The notes: a model not told the origin generated them from the sequence alone. Positions 19,434 through 27,751 are shown, counted from the stretch's first letter. The stretch: 64,000 nucleotides of DNA from Mycoplana azooxidifex (GCF_014196765.1 NZ_JACIEE010000004.1:108435-172434), one strand, 5' to 3'. Translations and numbers: made by a program.

Positions 19434-19485
19434 GGCGTGCCTCCTGTATGGCAATGGAATTGAATCGCCCGCCGTCGAGCAAGCT

Positions 19486-19659
19486 ACCCCCCTCTGGCCT
19501 GCCGGCCATCTCCCCCTCAAGGGGGGAGATCACAAGCGGAGGGGCGCCTGCATCAATGGCAGCGACGCGCTGATTAATGCGTTCGACGATATGCGGTGCA
19601 CGCACGCCCAGCCGATCTCCCCCCTTGAGGGGGAGATGGCCGGCAGGCCAGAGGGGGGT
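19486..19659. repeat. RIME-like intergenic palindromic element inside the fds operon
   Basis: A perfect inverted repeat with 46-base arms (19486-19531 and 19614-19659) around an 82-base spacer. Each arm is itself palindromic: a CTCCCCC-TCAA-GGGGGGAG hairpin and GGCCTGCCGGCC. The CCCCCTCTGG...CCATCTCCCCCTCAAGG type of sequence is the hallmark of the intergenic mosaic elements (RIME) scattered through rhizobial genomes. It lies between fdsB (stop 19677) and fdsA (start 19433) and could form a long hairpin in the mRNA. Confidence 0.75.
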
Positions 19660-19676
19660 GAACTTGAGCAGGCTGG

Positions 19677-21233
19677 TCATTCCGCAGCCTCCACCCTCGG
19701 TGCCGGGGAAAAATCCTCCGGGAAATGCGTCATCGCGCTCATCACCGGATAGGGAGTGAAGCCGCCGAGTGCGCAGAGCGAGCCGAATTTCATCGTGTTG
19801 CAGAGGTCGGCGAGCAGCGCGCGGTTCTGCTCCGGCTCGATGCCCTCAGCGATCCTGTCGGCCACCTCGACCCCGCGGATTGAGCCGATGCGGCAGGGCG
19901 TGCACTTGCCGCAGCTTTCGATGGCGCAGAACTCCATGGCGAAGCGGGCCTGGTGCAGCATGTCGACCGTGTCGTCGAAGACGACGATGCCGGCGTGGCC
20001 GATCAGCCCGTCCTTCGCGGCGAAGCTCTCGTAGTCGAACGGCGTGTCGAACAGCGCGCGTGGGAAGTAGGCGCCGAGCGGGCCACCGACCTGCACCGCC
20101 TTGACCGGTCGCCCCGTTGCCGTGCCGCCGGCAATGTGATCGACGATCTCGCCGAGCGAGAGGCCGAAGGCGGTCTCGTAGAGCCCGCCATGCCGGACGT
20201 TCCCGGCGATCTGGATCGGGATCGTGCCGCGCGAGCGGCCCATGCCGAAGTCGCGGTAGAAGGCTGCGCCGCGGTCGAGGATGATCGGTACGGACGCGAG
20301 CGAGATGACGTTGTTGATCACAGTGGGACAGTCGAACAGGCCCTTGTGCGCCGGCAGCGGCGGCTTGGCGCGGACGATGCCGCGCTTGCCCTCGAGGCTG
20401 TTGAGCAGCGCCGTCTCCTCGCCGCAGACATAGGCGCCGGCGCCGACGCGCACCTCCATGTCGAACGCGCGCCCCGAGCCCAGCACCGACGGACCGAGCA
20501 CGCCTTCGCGCCGCGCGATCTCGATCGCCTCGCTCATGGCGGCGATCGCGTGCGGATATTCGGAGCGGGTGTAGATGAAGCCCTTCGTGGCGCCGGTCGC
20601 AAGCCCCGCGATCGCCATGCCCTCGATCAGCACGAAGGGATCGCCCTCCATGATCATCCGGTCGGCAAAGGTGCCGCTGTCGCCCTCGTCGGCATTGCAG
20701 ACGATGTATTTCTGCGGGCCGGTGGCGTCGAGCACGGTCTTCCACTTGATGCCGGTCGGAAAACCGGCGCCGCCGCGGCCGCGCAGGCCGCTGTCGGTGA
20801 CCTCAGTGACGATGTCGGCCGGCGCCATCGCGATCGCTTTCTCAAGGCCTGTCAGGCCGCGGAATCGCCGATAATCGTCAAGCGAAAGCGGATCGACGAT
20901 GCCGCAGCGGGCAAAGGTCAGCCGCGTCTGCTGCTTCAGGAACGGAATGTCCTTCGTCGCCCCGTGACAGAGCGGATGGTCGCCGCCCTCCAGGAAGCCG
21001 GCCGCAAACAGCGCGGCCACGTCGCCCGCCTTCACCGGCCCATAGGCGATGCGCTCGTGATCGACCACCACCTCGACCAGCGGCTCGAGCCAGTGCATGC
21101 CGCGCGAACCGTTGCGCACGATCGAAACGGCCAGGCCCCGTGCCGCCGCCTCCCGCTCGATCGCGGCCGCGACCCGGTCGGCGCCAAGCGCCAGGGCCGC
21201 CGCGTCCTTCGGAACGTAGATCGTCACCGTCAT
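19677..21233 (-). CDS. fdsB: NAD-dependent formate dehydrogenase beta subunit (NADH/FMN-binding)
   Basis: A 518-residue diaphorase subunit related to NuoF/HoxF. It takes electrons from FdsA and reduces NAD+ through FMN. A thioredoxin-like N-terminal segment (about residues 1-110) precedes the FMN/NAD core with GRGGAGFPTG at 152-161, and AYVCGEETALLNSLEG follows. The C-terminal [4Fe-4S] site is ESCGKCTPCRIG (Cys 441, 444, 447) plus Cys 487. The start at 21233 overlaps the fdsG stop codon by four bases (ATGA), so the two are translationally coupled. Longer in-frame extensions lie wholly inside fdsG. Confidence 0.95.
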   Translation of the reverse strand: MTVTIYVPKDAAALALGADRVAAAIEREAAARGLAVSIVRNGSRGMHWLEPLVEVVVDHERIAYGPVKAGDVAALFAAGFLEGGDHPLCHGATKDIPFLKQQTRLTFARCGIVDPLSLDDYRRFRGLTGLEKAIAMAPADIVTEVTDSGLRGRGGAGFPTGIKWKTVLDATGPQKYIVCNADEGDSGTFADRMIMEGDPFVLIEGMAIAGLATGATKGFIYTRSEYPHAIAAMSEAIEIARREGVLGPSVLGSGRAFDMEVRVGAGAYVCGEETALLNSLEGKRGIVRAKPPLPAHKGLFDCPTVINNVISLASVPIILDRGAAFYRDFGMGRSRGTIPIQIAGNVRHGGLYETAFGLSLGEIVDHIAGGTATGRPVKAVQVGGPLGAYFPRALFDTPFDYESFAAKDGLIGHAGIVVFDDTVDMLHQARFAMEFCAIESCGKCTPCRIGSIRGVEVADRIAEGIEPEQNRALLADLCNTMKFGSLCALGGFTPYPVMSAMTHFPEDFSPAPRVEAAE

Positions 21234-21706
21234 CGGCGTGCCTCCCGGACCAGTTCGGCGGCCGCCGCAGCGTCGAGACGGCCATGGACCTCGCCGTCCA
21301 GCATCGCGCTCGGTGCGCACGAACAGAGCCCAAGACAGTAGACCGGCTCCAACGTCACCGCGCCGTCGAGCGTCGTCTGGTGGAAATCGATGCCGAGCAG
21401 CGCCTTGACGCGGGCGGCGACAGCATCCGCGCCCATCGACTGGCAGGCCTCGGCGCGACAGAGCTTCAGCACATGCCGTCCGGTCGGGTGGTCGCGGAAA
21501 TCATGGTAGAAGGTGACGACGCCATGCACCTCGGCGCGCGACAGGTTCAACTCCCGCGCGATCACCGGCAGGCAGTCCTGCGGCACAAAACCGAACTCGG
21601 CCTGGATCTCGTGCAGGATCGGCAGCAGCGGCCCTTCGGTTCCCTTCATCGCCGTGACGATCGCAAGGGTCCTCGCCGCCACGTCACCGGAAACATGCAG
21701 GTTCAT
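21230..21706 (-). CDS. fdsG: NAD-dependent formate dehydrogenase gamma subunit (NuoE-like)
   Basis: A 158-residue thioredoxin-like [2Fe-2S] protein of the NuoE/HoxE family; its cluster ligands are Cys 83, 88, 124 and 128 (CRAEACQS and CLGLCSC). EFGFVPQDCLPVIARELNLS and GVVTFYHDFRDHP are typical blocks. It is the first structural gene of the fds operon. The start at 21706 was chosen on GGGAGGATTGCGC just upstream; longer in-frame starts lack a site. The promoter region between it and the LysR gene carries a LysR-type box. Confidence 0.94.
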   Translation of the reverse strand: MNLHVSGDVAARTLAIVTAMKGTEGPLLPILHEIQAEFGFVPQDCLPVIARELNLSRAEVHGVVTFYHDFRDHPTGRHVLKLCRAEACQSMGADAVAARVKALLGIDFHQTTLDGAVTLEPVYCLGLCSCAPSAMLDGEVHGRLDAAAAAELVREARR

Positions 21707-21862
21707 GCGCAATCCTCCCGAACGGTGCCGGCACATCTTGTCTTGAGACGAATGCCTGCCCGTTGCCTTGTATGCCCGGCAAGCGCGGCCTCCCGCCTTA
21801 TATGCCCGGCACCACAAGCTTCTCAGGGAAGCCGTGGGGGGTCAATAACGCCATACCGTCGA

Positions 21863-21883
21863 TTGATAGAAAAATCCTATCAA
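21863..21883. promoter_or_regulatory. LysR-type box upstream of fdsG
   Basis: A perfect 7-base inverted repeat TTGATAG-N7-CTATCAA about 160 bases before the fdsG start. Its ATAG-N7-CTAT core matches the spacing of LysR-type sites such as the OxyR consensus. Bases 21880-21882 are also the stop codon of the LysR gene, so the operator overlaps its end. It is the likely binding site of that regulator for formate control of fds. Confidence 0.6.
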
Positions 21884-22773
21884 ATGAGCTCCTGCTCCGC
21901 CAGCAGGCGCGCCTCGTGCAGCAGCGCCGACACCAGCGGCGTGAACGGCTCGCGATGGGTCGCCACCAGCCCGACGATGTGATGCGGCGCAGGATCGACG
22001 ATCGGAATGATGTTGATCTCATCGTGAAATCCGAAGGAAAGCGCCACGTTTCGCGGCATGATGCTGCACCAGCGGCCAGTCCGGACATGGGAGAACAGCA
22101 CGATCATCGAGTTCGATTCAAGCGTCGGATTCACGCCGACGCCCGCTTCGGCGAAGTGGCTGTTGATGATCCGGCGGTTCTGCATATCCGCTGTCAATAG
22201 ACAAAGGCTAATATCTGCCACCTCCCGCCAGGTCACGTTTTCACGATCGGCAAGGGGACCATGCTTCGCCGTGATCAGGTGGTAGTGCTCCAGATGGAGC
22301 GGAACGCTGGTGACGCGGCCGAGCGGCTCGTTCTCCAGGTAGGTAAGCCCGGCATCGATCTCCAGGTTTTCCAGAAGGCTGAGGATCTGCAGCGAATTGG
22401 CCGAAAGCACCGAGAAGGTGACGTCCGGGTGCTTCTGCTGGAAGGGGGCGGTGATCCGCGGCACCATGGCGAGCGCCGTCGGAATCGCGGCCAAGCGGAT
22501 ATGGCCGGAAAGCCCCGTTCGCGCGGCCCGCATCTCCTCGCGCATGGTGCGTGCATCGCCGACGATCCGCCTTGCCCACTCCAGCACGCGCTGCCCTTCC
22601 GGCGTCAGCCCCTGGAACCGCGAGCCGCGATTGACGAGCACGACGCCGAGCTGGTCCTCCAATTGGCGGATCGCAGCCGACAGCGTCGGTTGCGAGATGC
22701 CGAGTTCGTCTGCGGCCCTGGCGAAATGCCGCTCGCGTGCAAGGGCGATGAAATATTCCAGCTTGTCGATCAT
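21880..22773 (-). CDS. LysR-family regulator, probable fds activator
   Basis: A 297-residue LysR-type regulator. The N-terminal winged helix-turn-helix runs LEYFIALARERHFARAADEL to AIRQLEDQLGVVLV. The C-terminal effector domain covers about residues 90-290 (HIRLAAIPTALAMVPRITAPF, SLLENLEIDAGLTYLE). It lies immediately upstream of and in line with fdsGBA-fdhD-fdsD, as in other fds loci where a LysR protein (FdsR or similar) responds to formate. The ATG at 22773 is nine bases after GGGGAG; a TTG three codons earlier is possible. It is divergent from the acuI-like gene, so it might also act there. Confidence 0.88.
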   Translation of the reverse strand: MIDKLEYFIALARERHFARAADELGISQPTLSAAIRQLEDQLGVVLVNRGSRFQGLTPEGQRVLEWARRIVGDARTMREEMRAARTGLSGHIRLAAIPTALAMVPRITAPFQQKHPDVTFSVLSANSLQILSLLENLEIDAGLTYLENEPLGRVTSVPLHLEHYHLITAKHGPLADRENVTWREVADISLCLLTADMQNRRIINSHFAEAGVGVNPTLESNSMIVLFSHVRTGRWCSIMPRNVALSFGFHDEINIIPIVDPAPHHIVGLVATHREPFTPLVSALLHEARLLAEQELI

Positions 22774-22871
22774 CAGCAGCAACTCCCCGCCCCTTCATAC
22801 AAAAGAACGGTGGCGCGACAAACAGGGCAGGCTCTATAGATGGGGAGGAAGCGGGAAGAGGATCGACGGCG

Positions 22872-23867
22872 ATGACATTCAGGGCGCTGCTGGTGGAAAA
22901 AGGCGAAGACGGCACGGTTTCGGCCTCGGTGCAGGAGCTTGCCGACGACCGGCTGCCGGATGGCGATGTGACGGTCGCCGTCGAATATTCCACGCTGAAC
23001 TACAAGGACGGGCTCTGCATCACCGGCAAGGGCGGCCTGGTGCGCAGCTTTCCGCATGTGCCCGGCATCGATTTCGCCGGCACGGTCGAGGCCTCCACCG
23101 ATCCGCGCTTCCGGCCCGGCGACCAGGTGGTGCTGACCGGCTGGCGCGTCGGCGAGACCTGGTGGGGCGGCTACGCAACCCGCGCCAGGGTCAAGGGCGA
23201 CTGGCTCGTGCCCCTGCCGAAAGCGCTCACGACCCGTGAGGCCATGGCCATTGGCACCGCCGGACTGACGGCGATGCTCGCAGTCATGGCGCTGGAGAAG
23301 GCGGGCCTTTCGCCGCCCCGCGGCGAGGTGCTGGTGACGGGCGCGGCAGGTGGCGTCGGATCCGTTGCCGTCGCCATCCTCTCCCGCCTCGGCTACCGCG
23401 TCGCGGCCGTCACCGGCCGTCCGGAAGCGGAAGCCTATCTGCGCGCGCTCGGCGCCGACACGATCATCGACCGCGCCGAGCTTGCCGAAGCCTCGGGCAA
23501 GCCGCTCGAATCCGAACGCTGGGCCGGCGCGATCGATTCCGTCGGCGGGGACATGCTGATGCGCGTTCTCAAGCAGGTGAAATATGACGGCGCCGCCGCC
23601 GCGATCGGGCTTGCCGGCAGCGCCGCCATTCCCTCCTTCACCGTGATCCCGTTCATCCTGCGCGGGGTGAGCCTGCTCGGCATCGATTCGGTCATGCGCC
23701 CGCGCGACGAGCGCCTCGACGCCTGGAGCCGCATCGCCACCGACCTGCCGCTGGACAAGCTGGACGACATGGTCAGCGAGTACGGGCTGGCCGAACTGCC
23801 GGCGCTGGCGTCGGCCGTCCTCGAGGGCAAGGTCAGGGGTCGCACCGTTATCGACGTCAGGCGATAG
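22872..23867 (+). CDS. acuI: AcuI/YhdH-type acryloyl-CoA reductase (quinone oxidoreductase-like)
   Basis: A 331-residue zinc-free medium-chain dehydrogenase. The AcuI/YhdH group is recognised by YSTLNYKDGLCITGKGG near residues 40-56, PHVPGIDFAGTVE, GWRVGETWWGGYA, the nucleotide loop TGAAGGVGSVAVAIL, and GAIDSVGGDML. AcuI reduces toxic acryloyl-CoA to propionyl-CoA with NADPH and is used in propionate, beta-alanine and DMSP metabolism. No partner genes for those pathways are adjacent, so the physiological role is open. It is divergent from the LysR gene and ends convergent with an ArsR gene. Confidence 0.85.
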   Translation: MTFRALLVEKGEDGTVSASVQELADDRLPDGDVTVAVEYSTLNYKDGLCITGKGGLVRSFPHVPGIDFAGTVEASTDPRFRPGDQVVLTGWRVGETWWGGYATRARVKGDWLVPLPKALTTREAMAIGTAGLTAMLAVMALEKAGLSPPRGEVLVTGAAGGVGSVAVAILSRLGYRVAAVTGRPEAEAYLRALGADTIIDRAELAEASGKPLESERWAGAIDSVGGDMLMRVLKQVKYDGAAAAIGLAGSAAIPSFTVIPFILRGVSLLGIDSVMRPRDERLDAWSRIATDLPLDKLDDMVSEYGLAELPALASAVLEGKVRGRTVIDVRR

Positions 23868-23906
23868 GCCCGATAGCAGGCGGCATGCCTGCCGTTGCCG
23901 TCGATC

Positions 23907-24263
23907 TCAGACGCCCTGCTCGCGCGCCATCAGCGGCCTGCAGAAGACGTCGTAGAGCGTACCCATGACCGCGGTGACCTGCTCGTTGGCGAGCCGGTAG
24001 TAGACCTGCCTTCCGTCGCGGCGGGTGACGACAAGCTGGTCCTGCCGCAGGCGCGCCAGCTGCTGCGAGACGACCGCCTGGGGCAGGTCGAGGATGGTCT
24101 CGATCTCGCCCACTGCCTTCTCGCCTTCCGTCAGGAGGCACAGGATCAGAAGGCGCGTCTCGTGCGAGAGCGCCTTGAGAAAGCGGCTCGCCTTCCTGGC
24201 CTGATTGACGAAAAGGTCGAAACTTGCGCCCGGATCAGCACCCGGCTCATTGAACTGCCTCAT
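23907..24263 (-). CDS. ArsR-family transcriptional regulator
   Basis: A 118-residue winged-helix repressor: SRFLKALSHETRLLILCLL, then VGEIETILDLPQAVVSQQLARLRQ (recognition helix QAVVSQQLARL), and the wing VVTRRDGRQVYYRL. There is no CxC metal motif in the helix and only two cysteines (one in the LLILCLL helix, one near the end), so it is probably not an arsenic-type metal sensor. It resembles the BigR/SqrR-like and housekeeping ArsR proteins of rhizobia, but lacks the paired cysteines I would expect of a sulfide sensor. The start at 24263 follows GGAG by seven bases. Its target is unknown; the SDR gene upstream is on the same strand but 146 bases away. Confidence 0.85.
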   Translation of the reverse strand: MRQFNEPGADPGASFDLFVNQARKASRFLKALSHETRLLILCLLTEGEKAVGEIETILDLPQAVVSQQLARLRQDQLVVTRRDGRQVYYRLANEQVTAVMGTLYDVFCRPLMAREQGV

Positions 24264-24409
24264 TTGAACTCCCGACACCAGATGCAGCTCCGATCGGAAC
24301 AAACCGAATCGCTGGACAGATTTGGTGCGTCAAAAACAAGGCACAACGGTGGAGGTGAAAACGCATCGCCGCATTTCCGCCGCAGCGTTGCCGATCCGCA
24401 TCAGCGCGT

Positions 24410-25180
24410 TCAGCATATGAGCTGGCCGCCGTTTACTTCCAACACCTGGCCCGTCACGTATCCCGACAGCGCGTCCGACGCGAGGAAGAGATAGGCCGGC
24501 GCGCAATCCTGCGCGGTGCCGAGCCGCTGCAGGGGGATCGACTTGCGCGTCGCCTCCAGTTTCTCCGGCGTAGAATAGCGCTCGTGGAAATCGGTGGCGA
24601 TTGTCCCCGGCGAGACGCAGTTGACGCGGATTCCGTCTGGGGCAAGCTCGCGCGCCAGGGCCTTGGAGTAGGTCGACACGAACGCCTTCGTCGCCGAATA
24701 GATCGCCGAGCCCGGGCTGCCGCCCGTCAGCGCCGAAATCGAGACTGTGTTGACGATGGCGGCTGTGCCGGCCCGGCGCAGCGCCGGCAGCATGCCGCGC
24801 GTCACTTCCATCACCGAGGTCTGGTTGAGGCGCACGACGGTCTCGTATTGTTCATCCGTCAGTTCCCCGGCCGGGAACCGGCCGACCATGGTGCCGGCGT
24901 TGTTGACCAGCACGTGCACCCCTTCGAACAGGTTGTCGGCGCGGCGGACGACCTCCGCAACGCCCTGCGGAGCGAGAAAGTCGGCGTAGACGACGTGCGC
25001 CCGCGCCTCCTCGATCGCTTCGGTCAGGAAATCCGGCATCGAATCCGGCGGCGTTCGGCCACCGTGCAGGAGCACATGCGCGCCGCAATCCAGAAACTGC
25101 CGCGCGACCTCCAGGCCGATCCCTCGGCCGGCGCCGGTGACGACGACATTGACGCCCTTGAACAAGGCCGGATGGAACAT
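24410..25180 (-). CDS. Short-chain dehydrogenase/reductase
   Basis: A 256-residue classical SDR. The cofactor loop is VTGAGRGIG (residues about 15-23), then NNAGTMVG, the catalytic Ser in NTVSIS and the YSATK Tyr/Lys pair, and PGTIATDF near the substrate loop. It ends with GYVTGQVLEVNGGQ, typical of the FabG-like group. The start at 25180 has GGGGGAG six bases upstream. It is divergent from glpR and shares its control region, so it may be under glycerol control, but its substrate is not identifiable. Confidence 0.88.
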   Translation of the reverse strand: MFHPALFKGVNVVVTGAGRGIGLEVARQFLDCGAHVLLHGGRTPPDSMPDFLTEAIEEARAHVVYADFLAPQGVAEVVRRADNLFEGVHVLVNNAGTMVGRFPAGELTDEQYETVVRLNQTSVMEVTRGMLPALRRAGTAAIVNTVSISALTGGSPGSAIYSATKAFVSTYSKALARELAPDGIRVNCVSPGTIATDFHERYSTPEKLEATRKSIPLQRLGTAQDCAPAYLFLASDALSGYVTGQVLEVNGGQLIC

Positions 25181-25270
25181 GGCGATCTCCCCCAATCGGT
25201 ACGCACCCAAGACGAAGTATCACAAAAAAGCCCGTGCCCACCAACAGTCTGCGCAAGGCGAATTGCGATG

Positions 25271-25305
25271 CTTTCGTTTTTGCATATGATGAACCAAAAC
25301 GAAAG
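25271..25305. promoter_or_regulatory. Candidate GlpR operator upstream of glpR
   Basis: A perfect 10-base inverted repeat, CTTTCGTTTT (25271-25280) and AAAACGAAAG (25296-25305), with a 15-base spacer. It lies 16 bases before the glpR start, between it and the divergent SDR gene. DeoR-family repressors bind TTTCGTTT-like half-sites, and the same half-site recurs upstream of glpD, which supports autoregulation by GlpR. Confidence 0.65.
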
Positions 25306-25320
25306 CGCGTGGAGGAATCG

Positions 25321-26088
25321 ATGTTTCTGACAGGCCGGCAAGCGGAAATCCTGGAGCTCGCCAAGACGGAGGGCCGCGTGCTCGTGGAGGATCTCGCGGC
25401 GCGGTTCTCGGTCACGCCGCAGACGATCCGCAAGGATCTCAACGATCTGTGCGACAACAAGGCGCTGACCCGCATCCATGGCGGGGCGCTTTTCCCGAGC
25501 GGCAACGAGAACGTCAAGTACGAGGCCCGCCGGTCGATCGCGGCAGCGGAAAAGCAGGCGATCGGGCATGCCGCCGCCGCCATGATCCCCGACAACTCCT
25601 CGCTCTTCATCAATATCGGCACGACGACCGAAGCGGTGGGAGAGGCGCTGCTCGACCACAGGGAACTGATGGTCATTACAAACAACATCAATGTTGCCAA
25701 CAGGTTGCGCGGCTTCCCCTCGATCGAGGTGGTGATCACCGGCGGCGTGGTTCGCGGCGCTGACGGTGGCATCGTCGGCGAGGCAGCCGTCGATTTCATC
25801 CGCCAGTTCAAGGTCGACTATGCCGTGATCGGCGTCTCGGCGATCGACCACGACGGAGCGCTGCTCGACTTCGACTACCGCGAAGTGAAGGTCGCCCAGG
25901 CGATCATCGCCAACGCCCGCCACGTGATCCTGGTATCCGATTCGACCAAGTTCGAGCGGACGGCGCCCGTCCGCATCGGCCACCTTTCCCAGGTCCACAC
26001 CTTCATCACCGACCGTTGTCCGTCCGACAATATTCGCGCCATCTGCCTCGACCAGGACGTGCGCCTGTTGGAGACGTCCGGGGACTGA
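25321..26088 (+). CDS. glpR: DeoR-family repressor of glycerol genes
   Basis: A 255-residue DeoR-type regulator. The N-terminal helix-turn-helix reads ILELAKTEGRVLVEDLAARF and VTPQTIRKDLNDLC. The C-terminal sugar-phosphate sensor domain shows FINIGTTTEAVGEAL, VVITGGVVRG, IVGEAAVDFI and VSDSTKFERTAPVRI. Family members release DNA on binding a phosphorylated sugar; here glycerol-3-phosphate is the obvious ligand because glpD follows after 105 bases. The start at 25321 has GGAGG five bases upstream. Matching dyads lie before both glpR and glpD. Confidence 0.92.
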   Translation: MFLTGRQAEILELAKTEGRVLVEDLAARFSVTPQTIRKDLNDLCDNKALTRIHGGALFPSGNENVKYEARRSIAAAEKQAIGHAAAAMIPDNSSLFINIGTTTEAVGEALLDHRELMVITNNINVANRLRGFPSIEVVITGGVVRGADGGIVGEAAVDFIRQFKVDYAVIGVSAIDHDGALLDFDYREVKVAQAIIANARHVILVSDSTKFERTAPVRIGHLSQVHTFITDRCPSDNIRAICLDQDVRLLETSGD

Positions 26089-26104
26089 TCGCCTTCCTCT
26101 TACA

Positions 26105-26185
26105 TTCGTTTGACATTCGGAAAATTTTCGTTTTAACTTCCCATGCTTTCGCAATTGCGTAAAATTGTGCACTGCGAAAACGAAG
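26105..26185. promoter_or_regulatory. GlpR half-sites in the glpD promoter region
   Basis: Four copies of the TTCG-centred half-site occur in 81 bases: TTCGTTT (26105-26111), TTTTCGTTTT (26125-26134), CTTTCGC (26146-26152), and the inverted CGAAAACGAAG (26175-26185). The last one abuts the glpD ribosome site. They match the arms of the dyad before glpR and mark this as the controlled promoter of glpDSTPQUV. Confidence 0.6.
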
Positions 26186-26193
26186 GGGAAAAC

Positions 26194-27711
26194 GTGGCGG
26201 ACGACGCAGTCAGGGACATCTTCGTCATCGGAGGCGGCATCAACGGATGCGGCATCGCCCGTGATGCGGCCGGCCGCGGCTATTCCGTCGTCCTGGCCGA
26301 GATGAAGGATTTCGCCTCCGGCACCTCGTCTGCCTCCACCAAGCTCATACACGGCGGCCTGCGCTACCTGGAGCACTACGAGTTTCGGCTGGTGCGCGAG
26401 GCGCTGATGGAGCGCGAGATCCTGTGGGCCATGGCGCCGCACGTGATCTGGCCGATGCGTTTCGTCCTGCCGTTCCACAAGGGCGGCATCCGCCCCGCCT
26501 GGCTGATCCGGCTCGGCCTCTTTCTTTACGATCACATCGGCGGCCGCAAGCTGCTGCCGGCGACGCGCACCCTCGACATGCGCAGCGACCCGTCCGGCAA
26601 GCCGCTGAAGAAGCTGTTCCACAAGGCCTTCGAATATTCCGACGGCTGGGTGGACGATGCGCGCCTCGTCGTTCTGAACGCCCGTGACGCGGCCGACCGC
26701 GGCGCCGACATCCGCGTCGGTACCCGGGTCGTTTCCGCCCGCCGGGAAAACGCCCACTGGGACGTGGAGACCGAGAACGTCGCCTCGGGCGAGCGCGATG
26801 TCACAAGGGTGCGAATGCTCGTCAATGCCACCGGCCCCTGGGTCGACAAGGTGCTCGCCGGCGCCTTAGGCCAGAACGACGTGCACAATGTCCGCCTCGT
26901 GCAGGGCAGCCACATCGTCGTTCGCCGCAAGTTCACCGATCCGCGCGCCTATTTCTTCCAGAATCCCGACGGCCGCATCATCTTCGCCATTCCCTATCAG
27001 GACGATTTCACCCTGATCGGCACGACGGACCGCGACTATGAGGGCGATCCGCGCGATGCTAGGATCAGCGACGAGGAGATCGACTACCTGTGCCGTTCGG
27101 CGAGCGAATATTTCGTCGAGCCCGTGACACGCGACGACATCGTCTGGACCTATTCCGGCGTCCGCCCGCTGTTCGACGACGGCGCCAGCAAGGCACAGGA
27201 AGCAACACGCGACTACGTCCTGAAGACGGACGGCAACAACCATCAGGCGCCGCTGCTCAACGTCTTCGGCGGCAAGCTCACCACATACCGCCGGCTGGCG
27301 GAAGCGGCGCTGGAGAAGATCGGCGATGCGATCGGCGAAAAGGGGCGTCAATGGACGGCGGGATCGCGCCTGCCGGGCGGCGACTTCGGCGTCGGGGCGT
27401 TCGAGACGGAGGTCGCCCGCCTGGCGCAGCGCTATCCCTTTCTCGCGCCCGCCCATGCGCGCCGCCTCGTCCGCCTCTACGGCACGCGCGCATCGCGGCT
27501 TCTGGGCGAGGCGAGGACGGTCGAGGATATGGGCCGCCATTTCGGCAGCGACCTCTACGAGGTCGAGGTTCGCTGGCTGATGACGGAGGAATGGGCACAT
27601 CACGCCGAGGACGTGCTGTGGCGCCGCACCAAGCGCGGCCTGCACCTGACGGCCGCCGAGGCGGACGCTCTGGAGAACTATATGACGACGGCGTTGCAAC
27701 CCCCGAACTGA
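26194..27711 (+). CDS. glpD: Aerobic glycerol-3-phosphate dehydrogenase
   Basis: A 505-residue FAD enzyme at the inner membrane that oxidises glycerol-3-phosphate to dihydroxyacetone phosphate and feeds electrons to quinone. The dinucleotide loop is FVIGGGINGCGIARDAAGRG at the N-terminus. SSASTKLIHGGLRYLEHYEF, NATGPWVD, PYQDDFTLIGTTDRDYEGDP and LNVFGGKLTTYRRLAE are family landmarks. I chose the GTG at 26194 because GAAGGGG lies just upstream and the protein then starts ADDAVRDIFVIGGG as in rhizobial GlpD. An in-frame ATG at 26143 would start inside the operator. The stop codon lies in a small hairpin before glpS. Confidence 0.95.
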   Translation: MADDAVRDIFVIGGGINGCGIARDAAGRGYSVVLAEMKDFASGTSSASTKLIHGGLRYLEHYEFRLVREALMEREILWAMAPHVIWPMRFVLPFHKGGIRPAWLIRLGLFLYDHIGGRKLLPATRTLDMRSDPSGKPLKKLFHKAFEYSDGWVDDARLVVLNARDAADRGADIRVGTRVVSARRENAHWDVETENVASGERDVTRVRMLVNATGPWVDKVLAGALGQNDVHNVRLVQGSHIVVRRKFTDPRAYFFQNPDGRIIFAIPYQDDFTLIGTTDRDYEGDPRDARISDEEIDYLCRSASEYFVEPVTRDDIVWTYSGVRPLFDDGASKAQEATRDYVLKTDGNNHQAPLLNVFGGKLTTYRRLAEAALEKIGDAIGEKGRQWTAGSRLPGGDFGVGAFETEVARLAQRYPFLAPAHARRLVRLYGTRASRLLGEARTVEDMGRHFGSDLYEVEVRWLMTEEWAHHAEDVLWRRTKRGLHLTAAEADALENYMTTALQPPN

Positions 27712-27717
27712 CGGGGG
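27700..27717 (+). promoter_or_regulatory. Hairpin at the glpD stop codon
   Basis: CCCCCG (27700-27705) pairs with CGGGGG (27712-27717) around AACTGA, which contains the stop codon. There is no T run, so it is more likely an mRNA-processing or partial attenuation signal between the dehydrogenase and transporter genes than a terminator. Confidence 0.4.
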
Positions 27718-27751
27718 CTTCCGATGGCTGGGAGGAACATTGGAGACATGA

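Noticed and set aside
16734-19463. A 909-codon plus-strand frame opposite fdsA
   Set aside because: It is fully antisense to a gene with every expected iron-sulfur and molybdenum motif; codons are the complement of fdsA codons and no family is recognised.
19434-19520. An N-terminal extension of fdsA by 29 codons
   Set aside because: It reads through the palindromic repeat element, while a perfect ribosome site sits before the internal ATG at 19433.
26143-26193. An upstream ATG start for glpD
   Set aside because: It lies among the GlpR half-sites and lacks a ribosome site, whereas the GTG at 26194 has GAAGGGG and gives the family's normal N-terminus.
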